A stretch of 7,239 nt of DNA from Defluviitaleaceae bacterium (GTDB lineage Bacteria; Bacillota_A; Clostridia; Lachnospirales; WQUN01), in NCBI GenBank assembly GCA_009779525.1, contig WREB01000056.1, positions 1 to 7,239 on the forward strand, read 5' to 3'. The position numbers and the translations under genes were made by a program. Of this stretch, positions 1 through 6,553 are shown piece after piece. The number at the start of each line of letters is the position of its first letter. Within the stretch, counting starts at the first letter, position 1. Below the pieces are notes generated by a model. The model saw only the letters and a list, made by a program, of their open reading frames with translations, did not search any database and was not told the DNA's origin.

Positions 1-771
1 CGCGAATTTTTTAGGGCGCTTTCCGCGAACCTGGGCATTTACTGCGCGGTCGCCGAAAGCGGCGAGGAAGCATTGCGGATAATAGAAAACGAGGGATTTT
101 TCGACATATACTTCGTCGACTGGGTGCTTCCCGGAATAAACGGCGGCGATTTATCCAAAATGCTCAAGCGAAAGGCGCCGGGCAACTCGATTATAACGAT
201 TTTTTCCTCGATGGACTGGAACGCGATCGAGGAGGAGGCGACTGCGTCGGGCGCCGACAAGTTTATACCCAAGCCGCTTTTCCCTTCGTTCATCGTCGAC
301 GCGATTAACGAATGCCTTGGAATCAACGAAGCGCAGGACGCGGACGACGCGTCGGCCCGTATGGAAAACTTCAGCGGCTACACTGTACTGCTCGCGGAGG
401 ACGTCGAGATAAACCGCGAGATAGTCCGCTCGCTGCTCGAACCGACGGGCGTCGTCATCGAGTGCGCGGAAAACGGCGCGGTGGCGGTGCGGATGTTCAC
501 CGAAAACCCCGAAAGGTACCAGATGGTCTTCATGGACGTTCAGATGCCCGAAATGGACGGTTTTGAAGCCACGAGACAAATCCGCCACTCGGACGCGCCA
601 AACGCGAAAAGCGTACCGATCATCGCGATGACCGCGAACGTCTTCAGGGAAGACGTCGAGCGCTGCCTCGAGGCGGGCATGAACGACCACGTCGGAAAGC
701 CGCTCGACTTCGACGACGTGATAAGCAAGATGAAGGCTTATTTGTTCAAGCGGACGATTAAAAATCTATGA
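1..771 (+). CDS. Tandem receiver-domain protein, C-terminal part (probable hybrid sensor histidine kinase)
   Basis: The frame is open from the first base of the window, so the gene starts upstream; 256 residues are visible. Two CheY-like receiver domains lie in tandem. The first (about residues 1-108) lacks its N-terminal acidic pair, which is off the window; it keeps the phospho-acceptor Asp40 (FVDW), the switch Ser69/Ser70 and the conserved Lys91 (PKPLF). The second (about 127-250) is complete: acidic pair Glu133/Asp134 (LAEDVEINRE), phospho-acceptor Asp179 (MDVQMPEMDGFEA), switch Thr211 (MTAN) and Lys233 (GKPLD). The LAED-x-EINREI and MDVQMP-MDG wording is characteristic of receivers fused to histidine kinases. 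The usual order would be sensor, HisKA, HATPase and then these two receivers, but the kinase part is not visible, so a stand-alone dual-receiver regulator remains possible. No Hpt domain or DNA-binding output follows; the protein ends just after the second receiver. Its last 14 bp overlap the convergent xylanase gene. Confidence 0.9.
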   Translation, partial: REFFRALSANLGIYCAVAESGEEALRIIENEGFFDIYFVDWVLPGINGGDLSKMLKRKAPGNSIITIFSSMDWNAIEEEATASGADKFIPKPLFPSFIVDAINECLGINEAQDADDASARMENFSGYTVLLAEDVEINREIVRSLLEPTGVVIECAENGAVAVRMFTENPERYQMVFMDVQMPEMDGFEATRQIRHSDAPNAKSVPIIAMTANVFREDVERCLEAGMNDHVGKPLDFDDVISKMKAYLFKRTIKNL

Positions 772-1717
772 CGCGGTTATAGCAGCCCTTTTCCTCGCAG
801 CCGTCCCCGAAAAGGAGCGGCCAGTTGCGCCTTCCGTTTACCGGCCAATAGTTGAGCCAGCTTTCCTTGTCGCAGACGCCCCAGAAAGTGACCGAATCGA
901 GCAGCTCCGCGTATTCGCGGTATATCGAAAACAGGCCGGCGTAGTAATCCTCCTGTTTTTTCATGAGTTCTTTCGGCGGCGATTCGTACCTGTTTTCGTC
1001 GCCCCATTTGTAAAGGCTCACGTCGAGTTCCGTAACCTGAATTCTGACGCCGAGGCTTGAGAACAGGTCGAACGCGCGCTTCACGTCGTCGAGGGCCGGT
1101 TCGTATACGTTGTGGTGCGACTGGAAGCCGACCGCGTCGACCGGGACGCCGCGCTCCTTCATGCCTTTAATGTAGGCGTGGATTTTTTTTGATTTTATCG
1201 CGTCGCATTCATTGTAATCGTTAAATACGAGCGGCGTTTTAGGAAAATGCTTGCGCGCGAGTTTATACGCTATGTCGACGTAATCCTCGCCGATGATTCG
1301 TTTAAGCGGGGTGTCCCGCAGCATCATTTCACCGCTGTCCTCGATCGCCTCGTTAACCACGTCGACCGCCGACGGGTCCTTAAACGCCCCGGCCATTTTA
1401 CCAAAATGCGAATCCATCATCTCTATCGCGCCCTCGCGCGTTTTGCCCGCGTACATCGCGTCGGGCGTCGCGATGTGCCAGGCCAACGTATGCAACCGGC
1501 ACTCCATGCCGTTTTCACGCGCGAATTTGATCTGCTTTTCGGCGGTCGAAAAATCGTAGTTGATACCGTCCGGCGTCACGCCATCCGGCTTTAACGCGTT
1601 GTCGCAAGTAATCGTGCTAAACTGCGCGGTGATCAAATCCGCGTGCTTTTCGATCGAATACGCGTTAACCGCCGCGCCTACCTTAAAGTATTTCGAATAG
1701 CGATCCTTCAGCGTCAT
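758..1717 (-). CDS. Glycoside hydrolase family 10 endo-1,4-beta-xylanase, cytoplasmic
   Basis: A 319-residue single-domain GH10 (beta/alpha)8-barrel enzyme, which would cleave internal beta-1,4 bonds of xylan or xylo-oligosaccharides with retention. Visible hallmarks: TCDN-LKPDG at about 37-46 (the family's usual T-E-N-x-M-K-P/W loop, with Asp for Glu), HTLAWH at 76-81, the acid/base Glu123 in DVVNEA, QSHH at 199-202, the nucleophile Glu230 in VTELDV, and the C-terminal FWGVCDKESWL at 278-288. There is no signal peptide, linker or carbohydrate-binding module, so it probably acts inside the cell on imported xylo-oligosaccharides (inference). The start is the ATG at 1717, which has AGGAGG (1723-1728) 5 bases upstream; a longer frame from a TTG at 1759 would translate a hairpin and has no ribosome binding site. 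It is the last gene of the pepT-tyrS-engB-S1 run, separated from the S1 gene by 47 bp that hold a terminator-like hairpin. The 3' end overlaps the opposite gene by 14 bp. Confidence 0.93.
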   Translation of the reverse strand: MTLKDRYSKYFKVGAAVNAYSIEKHADLITAQFSTITCDNALKPDGVTPDGINYDFSTAEKQIKFARENGMECRLHTLAWHIATPDAMYAGKTREGAIEMMDSHFGKMAGAFKDPSAVDVVNEAIEDSGEMMLRDTPLKRIIGEDYVDIAYKLARKHFPKTPLVFNDYNECDAIKSKKIHAYIKGMKERGVPVDAVGFQSHHNVYEPALDDVKRAFDLFSSLGVRIQVTELDVSLYKWGDENRYESPPKELMKKQEDYYAGLFSIYREYAELLDSVTFWGVCDKESWLNYWPVNGRRNWPLLFGDGCEEKGCYNRVIDF

Positions 1718-1722
1718 TTTTT

Positions 1723-1728
1723 CCTCCT
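1723..1728 (-). promoter_or_regulatory. Strong ribosome binding site of the xylanase gene
   Basis: On the minus strand this reads AGGAGG, a full Shine-Dalgarno core, 5 A residues before the ATG at 1717. It decides the start against the longer upstream frame. It begins only a few bases after the U-tract of the hairpin at 1731-1756. Confidence 0.85.
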
Positions 1729-1730
1729 CA

Positions 1731-1756
1731 AATAAAAACCGCCCCGTCGAGGGCGG
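1731..1756 (-). terminator. Terminator-like hairpin between S1 gene and xylanase gene
   Basis: On the minus strand CCGCCC (1756-1751), a 6-base loop and GGGCGG (1744-1739) form a perfect 6-bp all-GC stem, followed directly by TTTTTATT (1738-1731). This is the form of an intrinsic terminator. It starts 8 bases after the S1 gene stop codon and ends just before the xylanase Shine-Dalgarno. It may end most transcription after the S1 gene and let a fraction read through to the xylanase, or act as a 3'-end stabiliser or attenuator. No competing antiterminator fold is obvious by eye. Confidence 0.65.
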
Positions 1757-1764
1757 CAAGTACC

Positions 1765-2187
1765 TTACCTTCTTTTGTTCCTTTTATTTAAGCCGGCGAT
1801 GCGCTCGTTTGAAATCTTCTGCCACGCCTTGAACTTTTCCTCGAAGGAAGCGGCCTGCGCCGCGGTGATTACGGGGGCGGGGCCCGAGTAGTTGCCGTCC
1901 TCGTCCTCCTCGTAGTCCTCCTCCTCGAAAATGGATTGGGGCAAATCCTTCATCGAAAGCGATATTTTGCCGGACGCGGCGTCCTTAGTAAGCACGCGCA
2001 CGTTGACTTCGTCGCCGACCGCGAGCACGTCGCCGACGTTTTGCACGAAGCCGTTTGCTATCTGCGATATGTGCACGAGGCCGGGCGCGTTGCCCGGAAG
2101 CGAAACGATCGCGCCGAATGGCTTCAACTTCAACACCTTGCCGGCGTATATCTCGCCGACCACCACGCCGTCCGGCTTATCGGACAT
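1765..2187 (-). CDS. Small S1-domain RNA-binding protein (YugI/CvfD-like)
   Basis: A 140-residue protein with one S1 (OB-fold) RNA-binding domain at about residues 8-82: GEIYAGKVLKLKPFGAIVSL, then GLVHISQI and a closing segment GKISLSMKDL. These are the strand and RNA-contact patterns seen in polynucleotide phosphorylase, ribosomal protein S1 and the Bacillota general-stress/ribosome-associated proteins YugI (GSP13) and CvfD. A very acidic stretch (FEEEDYEEDEDG, about 88-99) follows and the C-terminus is basic (NKRNKRR). The size and one-S1-plus-tail layout match the YugI/CvfD type, which bind the ribosome or mRNA and affect translation under stress; that role is inferred from family. The ATG at 2187 is preceded by a G-rich GGGGG about 6 bases upstream rather than a canonical AGGAGG. 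It lies 27 bp after engB, and being next to tyrS and engB supports a translation-linked job. Confidence 0.85.
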   Translation of the reverse strand: MSDKPDGVVVGEIYAGKVLKLKPFGAIVSLPGNAPGLVHISQIANGFVQNVGDVLAVGDEVNVRVLTKDAASGKISLSMKDLPQSIFEEEDYEEDEDGNYSGPAPVITAAQAASFEEKFKAWQKISNERIAGLNKRNKRR

Positions 2188-2214
2188 ATAATACCCCCGT
2201 TTCCATGACGCGCA

Positions 2215-2859
2215 TTATATCACGCCGAGGCCCGCCCTGTCCAGAATGGCGGACCAAAGCTCGGCGCGCCCGTCCTTGGTTTCGCTTGAAAACGCGATCG
2301 GGTTAGCCTCCGACCCGATGCCCTTCCGGACCGCCGACAAATATTTTAACAGCTGGCTTTTTTTTAATTTGTCGCTTTTCGTCGCGACCGGTATCACCGG
2401 GATTTTGTAATGGAGGCACCATTCGGCGAGCATCCTGTCGTTGTCGCCGGGCTCGTGCCTGATGTCGAGGAGCAGCACGAGCGCCTTCAGCGGTTCGCGC
2501 CCCTTAAGGTATTTTTCGACCATCGCCCCCCATTTAGCCGACTCGCTTTTGGAAACCTTCGCGTAGCCGTAGCCGGGCAGGTCCGCGAAAAGCAGCTTCG
2601 CGCCTTCGTTTTGCGCGCCGCCGTCTCGCTTTATTAAAAAATCCGCCTCGTAAAAATTGATGGTCCTCGTCTTGCCGGGCGATTTGCTCGAGCGCGCGAG
2701 GGCGTTCCGGTTAAGCATAGCGTTTATCAAGGACGATTTGCCGACGTTTGACTTGCCCGCGAAAGCGAATTCGAGCAGTCCGCCTTCCGGGTACTGCGTC
2801 TTGTAGACGGCGGTCGCGTGCAGCCTCGCCTCGCGTATCTCGACGGTCGTCTGCGTCAA
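2215..2859 (-). CDS. engB: Ribosome biogenesis GTP-binding protein EngB/YsxC (YihA)
   Basis: A 214-residue TRAFAC-class GTPase needed for maturation of the large (50S) ribosomal subunit in bacteria. All G motifs are visible: G1/P-loop GKSNVGKSS (35-43), G2 around PGKTRT (61-66), G3 DLPGYGYAKV (93-102), G4 TKSD (160-163) and G5 FSSE (190-193). The signature LPGYGYAKVSK distinguishes EngB from Era, Der and Obg. The length is normal for the family. The start is TTG at 2859, overlapping the tyrS TGA stop by four bases (TTGA), with an AAGG about 10-11 bases upstream; no other plausible start occurs before the P-loop. The overlap suggests translational coupling to tyrS. The S1-domain gene follows after 27 bp. 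Confidence 0.96.
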   Translation of the reverse strand: MTQTTVEIREARLHATAVYKTQYPEGGLLEFAFAGKSNVGKSSLINAMLNRNALARSSKSPGKTRTINFYEADFLIKRDGGAQNEGAKLLFADLPGYGYAKVSKSESAKWGAMVEKYLKGREPLKALVLLLDIRHEPGDNDRMLAEWCLHYKIPVIPVATKSDKLKKSQLLKYLSAVRKGIGSEANPIAFSSETKDGRAELWSAILDRAGLGVI

Positions 2860-4094
2860 GCAAGGACGACCTTGTGGAAGACTTTTTTTCCCTTTTGGAT
2901 GACGAGCGAACCGTCCTTAAAATCATCCGGCGCGACGTTTAAGTCGATCGAGCCGACTTTAACGCCGTTAAGCGTAATCCCGCCCTGCGCGACTAGCCGC
3001 CTTCCGTCCCCCCTCGATTCGATGAGGCCCGCTTTTTCCAGCAGCACGATTATGTTCATTCCGCCGTCCAGTTCGCTTTTGGCGATTGTGGTTTGCGGCA
3101 TCGAATCGCCGCCCGAACCGCCTGCGCCGCCCGAAAAAATGTTCCGCGAAGTATCGAGCGCCATTTTCGCCTCGGCTTCGCCGTGCACGGTCTTTGTCAC
3201 CTCGTACGCGAGCGTTTCCTTCGCGCGGTTAAGCCCCGAACCCTCAAGTTTTGACAACTCGTCGATTTCGCCAAGCGGCAGGTAGGTGAGCAGCTTCAGG
3301 TTTCTGATTACGGTCCCGTCGTCGCTGTTTCGCCAGTGCTGGAAGAATTCGTACGGCGAAGTCCGCGAAGCGTCGAGCCAAACCGCGTTTCCCGCCGTCT
3401 TGCCCATCTTGACGCCGTCCGAGGTGGTGAGGAGCGTGAATGTAAGCACGTAGGAACTCGCGCCTTCGCATTTGCGGATCAGCTCCATCCCGGCGATCAT
3501 GTTCGACCACTGGTCGTCGCCGCCAACCTGAAGGCGGCAGCCGTAGTCGCGGTAAAGCGTCAAAAAATCGAAGGACTGCATCAGCATGTAGTTCATCTCG
3601 TAAAACGTGAGGCCCTGCTTCAGCCGCGCCTTGTACGCCTCGGCGGAAAGCATCCGGTTGACGTTGAAATGCACGCCGTAGTTGCGTATGAAGTCGACGT
3701 AGTTTAGCTTAAGCAGCCAGTCGGCGTTGTCGACCATGACCGCTCCGCCGTCGCCAAAGCTGATGAAGCGCTCGAACTGCTTTTTTTGGCAAGCGACGTT
3801 GTGCGCGACTTCCGCGCGCGTCATAACCCGGCGCATTTCAGTCTTGTCCGTCGGGTCGCCGACCATTCCGGTCCCGCCGCCCATAAGCACAATAGGAGTG
3901 TGCCCGGCGCGCTGCATATGCGAAAGCGCCATGAGCGTCAGGTAATGGCCAACCGTCAGGCTGTCCGCGGTCGGGTCGTAGCCTATATAAAACGTAATTT
4001 TTTCGTTTCCAAGCAAGTTACGAAGTTCTTCGTCGTGGGTGCACTGCTCTATGAATCCGCGTTCTTTAAGCACGTCGTACGCGTTCAAATCCAT
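2856..4094 (-). CDS. tyrS: Tyrosyl-tRNA synthetase
   Basis: A 412-residue class I aminoacyl-tRNA synthetase that activates tyrosine with ATP and charges tRNA-Tyr in the cytoplasm. Visible motifs: the tyrosine/ATP pocket YIGYDPTADSLTVGHY (36-51, the last part being the HIGH motif in the common TyrRS form VGH), GGGTGMVGDPT (72-82), the tyrosine-binding helix YMLMQSFDF (169-177), GGDDQWSN (191-198), and the KMSKS loop as KMGKT (229-233), a normal TyrRS variant. A C-terminal S4 RNA-binding domain covers about 345-410. A glycine-rich linker (about 322-329) lies between the anticodon-binding part and the S4 domain. The ATG at 4094 has GGAGAGGGAG just upstream. It sits 31 bp after pepT and overlaps engB by 4 bp, so it is transcribed within the operon; there is no room for a T-box leader directly before it. 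Confidence 0.97.
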   Translation of the reverse strand: MDLNAYDVLKERGFIEQCTHDEELRNLLGNEKITFYIGYDPTADSLTVGHYLTLMALSHMQRAGHTPIVLMGGGTGMVGDPTDKTEMRRVMTRAEVAHNVACQKKQFERFISFGDGGAVMVDNADWLLKLNYVDFIRNYGVHFNVNRMLSAEAYKARLKQGLTFYEMNYMLMQSFDFLTLYRDYGCRLQVGGDDQWSNMIAGMELIRKCEGASSYVLTFTLLTTSDGVKMGKTAGNAVWLDASRTSPYEFFQHWRNSDDGTVIRNLKLLTYLPLGEIDELSKLEGSGLNRAKETLAYEVTKTVHGEAEAKMALDTSRNIFSGGAGGSGGDSMPQTTIAKSELDGGMNIIVLLEKAGLIESRGDGRRLVAQGGITLNGVKVGSIDLNVAPDDFKDGSLVIQKGKKVFHKVVLA

Positions 4095-4125
4095 CTCCCT
4101 CTCCGTCGCCGCATCTTCATTTTGA

Positions 4126-5343
4126 TCAAACCGCCTCGCATATGTTGACGATCACCCTGACCGCGGCTTCCATCGAGGGGACCGGAATGTACTCGTAGGG
4201 CCCGTGAAAATTATGGCCGCCCGCGAAGATGTTCGGGCAGGGCAGCCCCATGAACGTCAGGCGCGCCCCGTCCGTCCCGCCGCGTATCGGCTTGTCGACG
4301 GGAGCGACGCCGGCCTTTAGCATCGCGTTCCTTGCGCGCTCGATTATTTCCGGCTGCTTCGCCAAAAGCGCCCGCATGTTGCCGTATTCGTCCTTTATGC
4401 TTACCGTGACGGCGCCCGCCCCGTACTTGTTGTTTAAAAGCGCCGCCGCGTCTTGCGCGAACCGCTTGCGCCGCTCGATCCCCTCGTCGTCGAAGTCGCG
4501 GAGCAGGTAGACGACGTGGGCCGCGCCCGTTTCGCCGGAAAAGCTCGTCAGGTGGTAAAAGCCCTCGCGGTCCTTGGTTTTGGAAGGCGCCTCGCATTTT
4601 GGGAATGCCTGTATCAACTCCGAGGCGATAAGCCCGGCGTTTATCATCGTCTTATACGCGTAGCCCGGATGGACGCTTTTCCCTTTAATTTCGAAGACCG
4701 CCCTGGCGGCGTTGAACGTCTCGGATTCGAGCACGCCGATCTCGTCGCCGTCGACCGTGTACGCGTAGTCCGCGCCGAACGCCGCGATGTCGAACCGGTC
4801 GACACCCTTGCCGATTTCCTCGTCCGGAGTGAACGCGACCATTATTTCGCCGTGCTCAATTTTCGGATTTTCTATTAAAAATTCCATCGCCGTGATGATT
4901 TCGGCGACGCCGGCCTTGTCGTCCGCACCGAGAAGCGTCGTTCCGTCGGATACGACCAGGTCCTGCCCGACATAGTTATTTAGGTGCGGAAAATCCTCCG
5001 GCGAAATTGAAACCGAACCGCCAAGCTTTATTTCGCCGCCGGGGTACGCCTCGACGATCCTGGGGTTGACGCCGCCGCCCGGCGAGTCCGGCGAGGTGTC
5101 CATGTGCGCGAAGAAGCCGATCGCGGGCAAACCCTCGCAGCCGGCGCTTGCCGGAAGCTTTGCCGTCACGTAGCCGTTGGCGTCCTGCCTGACGCACTCC
5201 ATGCCTATAAACTCGCATTCGCTTCTTAATGTTTTCGCGAAATCGAGCTGCTTGGGCGTCGACGGATATGTCTTCGAATCGTAGGAAGACTGCGTGTCGA
5301 ACCTTACGTACCTGAGGAAGCGTTCGGTTACCTTTGATTCCAT
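4126..5343 (-). CDS. pepT: Peptidase T (tripeptide aminopeptidase, M20B family)
   Basis: A 405-residue di-zinc exopeptidase that removes the N-terminal residue from tripeptides, probably in the cytoplasm. Counting from the chosen start, metal ligands and catalytic residues are visible: His80 and Asp82 (FFAHMDTSPD), Asp141 (LLGADDKAG), Glu175/Glu176 (FTPDEEIGKG), Asp198 (YTVDGDEIG) and His380 (HNFHGPYEY). The dimerisation/lid domain lies between about 210 and 325. The N-terminus MESKVTERFLRYVRFDTQSS matches the usual start of PepT and the length fits the family (about 405-410). The ATG at 5343 has GAAGGG with 9 bases of spacing; a second ATG at 5349 (two residues longer) leaves only 3 bases and is less likely. 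The open frame to 5454 would run through the promoter region and is not used. First gene of the leftward operon; tyrS follows after 31 bp. Confidence 0.95.
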   Translation of the reverse strand: MESKVTERFLRYVRFDTQSSYDSKTYPSTPKQLDFAKTLRSECEFIGMECVRQDANGYVTAKLPASAGCEGLPAIGFFAHMDTSPDSPGGGVNPRIVEAYPGGEIKLGGSVSISPEDFPHLNNYVGQDLVVSDGTTLLGADDKAGVAEIITAMEFLIENPKIEHGEIMVAFTPDEEIGKGVDRFDIAAFGADYAYTVDGDEIGVLESETFNAARAVFEIKGKSVHPGYAYKTMINAGLIASELIQAFPKCEAPSKTKDREGFYHLTSFSGETGAAHVVYLLRDFDDEGIERRKRFAQDAAALLNNKYGAGAVTVSIKDEYGNMRALLAKQPEIIERARNAMLKAGVAPVDKPIRGGTDGARLTFMGLPCPNIFAGGHNFHGPYEYIPVPSMEAAVRVIVNICEAV

Positions 5344-5375
5344 TGTCATCCGCCCTTCGCGCGAATCGCCGCCTA

Positions 5376-5384
5376 ATAATAGCA
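5376..5384 (-). promoter_or_regulatory. Candidate extended -10 promoter for the pepT operon
   Basis: On the minus strand this reads TGCTATTAT, an extended -10 element (TG-n-TATTAT, 5 of 6 matches to TATAAT). A start about 7 bases downstream would give a leader of roughly 25 bases before the pepT start at 5343. No good -35 hexamer is seen at 16-18 bases spacing, which is tolerated by extended -10 promoters. Confidence 0.4.
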
Positions 5385-5454
5385 CAACGCCGCAAAGTAT
5401 GGTATTATGCAGTTGAGGCGGCCGCATGGCCGGCTGTGCGAAAATGGATAACAA

Positions 5455-5485
5455 TTGGCGAAGCGACTCTTAACATAATTATAGC
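5455..5485 (+). promoter_or_regulatory. Candidate promoter region of the exported-protein gene
   Basis: TTGGCG at 5455-5460 resembles a -35 box, and the A+T-rich run TAACATAATTATAG (5471-5484) contains several possible -10 boxes (CATAAT, ATTATA, TATAGC). None gives both a good hexamer and an ideal spacing, so the exact box is uncertain. The location, just upstream of an AAGGG ribosome binding site at 5489-5493, is the main support. Confidence 0.3.
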
Positions 5486-5500
5486 GCGAAGGGTTTAACC

Positions 5501-6394
5501 ATGAAGCGGTTCATTGCCTGCATACTTTCGGCGGCGCTTGTCTTTTCGGTCGCCCCGCCGGTTGGAGCTTCAAGTAACGAGGCGTACGCGGTTTTCGTCG
5601 CCGCGCGCAACGCGACGCACGGCGACGGCGTGTTTTCGCTTAACGGCGACTCGATCGTCGAACTGCTTGAGACGGAAGACGGGAAAACGAATAAAAATAT
5701 CTTATATTATTCCGTCGCCGGCTACGATCTTGGCGCGGCGGAGACGTACCTGCGTTTCGAAAGCAGGCGGCTCGACAACGCGACGCGCATCCCGGTCAGC
5801 GGGCCCTGGTCCGAACGGACCGAGATCGTCCTTTCCAGCGAGTCGGTTTTCATAAAAACTTCGAATCCGCAAACCGATTGGGTCAGGCAGGACGTTGTGG
5901 CGATGATCCCGAAATTCGTTTCGCTTGGCGCGATGGACATCTTCTTCATGCTTGAGCTTATAAACAGCGAACGGCTCGACATTTACTCGCGATATATGAC
6001 GTTCGGCAAGGATTCAATAGTGGGCGGAAAAGATTGTAACACCGTCCGCGTCGACATCAGCCGCGAGCAGTACGCCGTCCTGTCGGAAAGCCTTACGAAT
6101 GACGTTCGCGGGCTGCTCGGGCCCGCCGCGGACCAGATGACCGAGCTGCAGCTTACAATCGCCCAGGCGTTCGCCCGCAACATGCTAAAGACGATGGACA
6201 TCGACGCGGGCTACGTGTTCCACATAGAAAAATCCACGTCGAAGATACTTCGCGTCGACATGAGGGTAAACATGGCCAACCCAAACGGCAGCCGCCTGCC
6301 GGGCGTAACTTCCCGGATCGAATGTTCGACGAAAATGAGCTTTATCAATTTCGGCAAGGAAGTGCAGCGGAAGGGCCCGCAACCCAACGCGTAA
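5501..6394 (+). CDS. Exported protein of unknown function (possible LolA/LppX-like fold)
   Basis: A 297-residue protein I do not recognise by name. The N-terminus MKRFIACILSAALVFSVAPP is a typical Sec signal peptide, with a likely cleavage after VGA at residue 23. There is no lipobox cysteine at the cleavage site and no later membrane segment, so it should be released or loosely attached outside the membrane. The mature part has a pattern resembling beta-sheet lipid-binding-type exported proteins: a strand-like region ending in VFIKTSNPQTDWVRQD, a middle helical part, a strand pair around VGGKDCNTVRVDIS, and a late pair GYVFHIEKSTSKILRVDMRV. This layout resembles LolA/LppX or DUF6612-type proteins, but that is inference from pattern only. 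The ATG at 5501 has GAAGGG with 7 bases of spacing. It is divergent from pepT and ends in tandem stops (TAATAA). Base composition matches the housekeeping genes. Confidence 0.85.
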   Translation: MKRFIACILSAALVFSVAPPVGASSNEAYAVFVAARNATHGDGVFSLNGDSIVELLETEDGKTNKNILYYSVAGYDLGAAETYLRFESRRLDNATRIPVSGPWSERTEIVLSSESVFIKTSNPQTDWVRQDVVAMIPKFVSLGAMDIFFMLELINSERLDIYSRYMTFGKDSIVGGKDCNTVRVDISREQYAVLSESLTNDVRGLLGPAADQMTELQLTIAQAFARNMLKTMDIDAGYVFHIEKSTSKILRVDMRVNMANPNGSRLPGVTSRIECSTKMSFINFGKEVQRKGPQPNA

Positions 6395-6425
6395 TAAAAC
6401 GCGTTTATCAAATTGGTCGATCGGA

Positions 6426-6455
6426 TTGACACGAAGGCGCCCGGTTGTATATAAT
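6426..6455 (+). promoter_or_regulatory. Consensus promoter of the tRNA-Asp gene
   Basis: TTGACA at 6426-6431 and TATAAT at 6450-6455 are both perfect sigma-70/sigma-A hexamers, separated by 18 bases. Transcription would begin about 6462, roughly 13 bases before the tRNA. Perfect boxes are what is expected for a stable-RNA gene. Confidence 0.88.
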
Positions 6456-6474
6456 CGCCTACGCCGCAAAACTT

Positions 6475-6548
<74 letters not shown>

Positions 6549-6553
6549 GAACA

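Noticed and set aside
151..690. Long minus-strand open frame of 179 codons opposite the receiver protein
   Set aside because: It is Arg/His/Val-rich with no family signature and mirrors codon bias of a clearly real gene on the other strand.
4453..4878. Plus-strand open frame of 141 codons opposite pepT
   Set aside because: Fully inside pepT, whose conserved metal-binding residues are on the minus strand; composition is that of an antisense shadow.
5344..5454. N-terminal extension of pepT to 5454
   Set aside because: The extra residues are not seen in PepT, lack a ribosome binding site and would cover the candidate promoter.
5434..5457. A GGATAACAATT string identical to the right half of the E. 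coli lac operator
   Set aside because: The left half does not match (about 2 of 10 bases) and no lac-type gene or LacI-family regulator is in the window; a chance 11-base match is the simplest reading.
6397..6406. Palindrome AAACGCGTTT just after the exported-protein gene as a terminator
   Set aside because: The stem is too short, has no loop and no T-tract; transcription more likely ends at the terminator after the tRNA.
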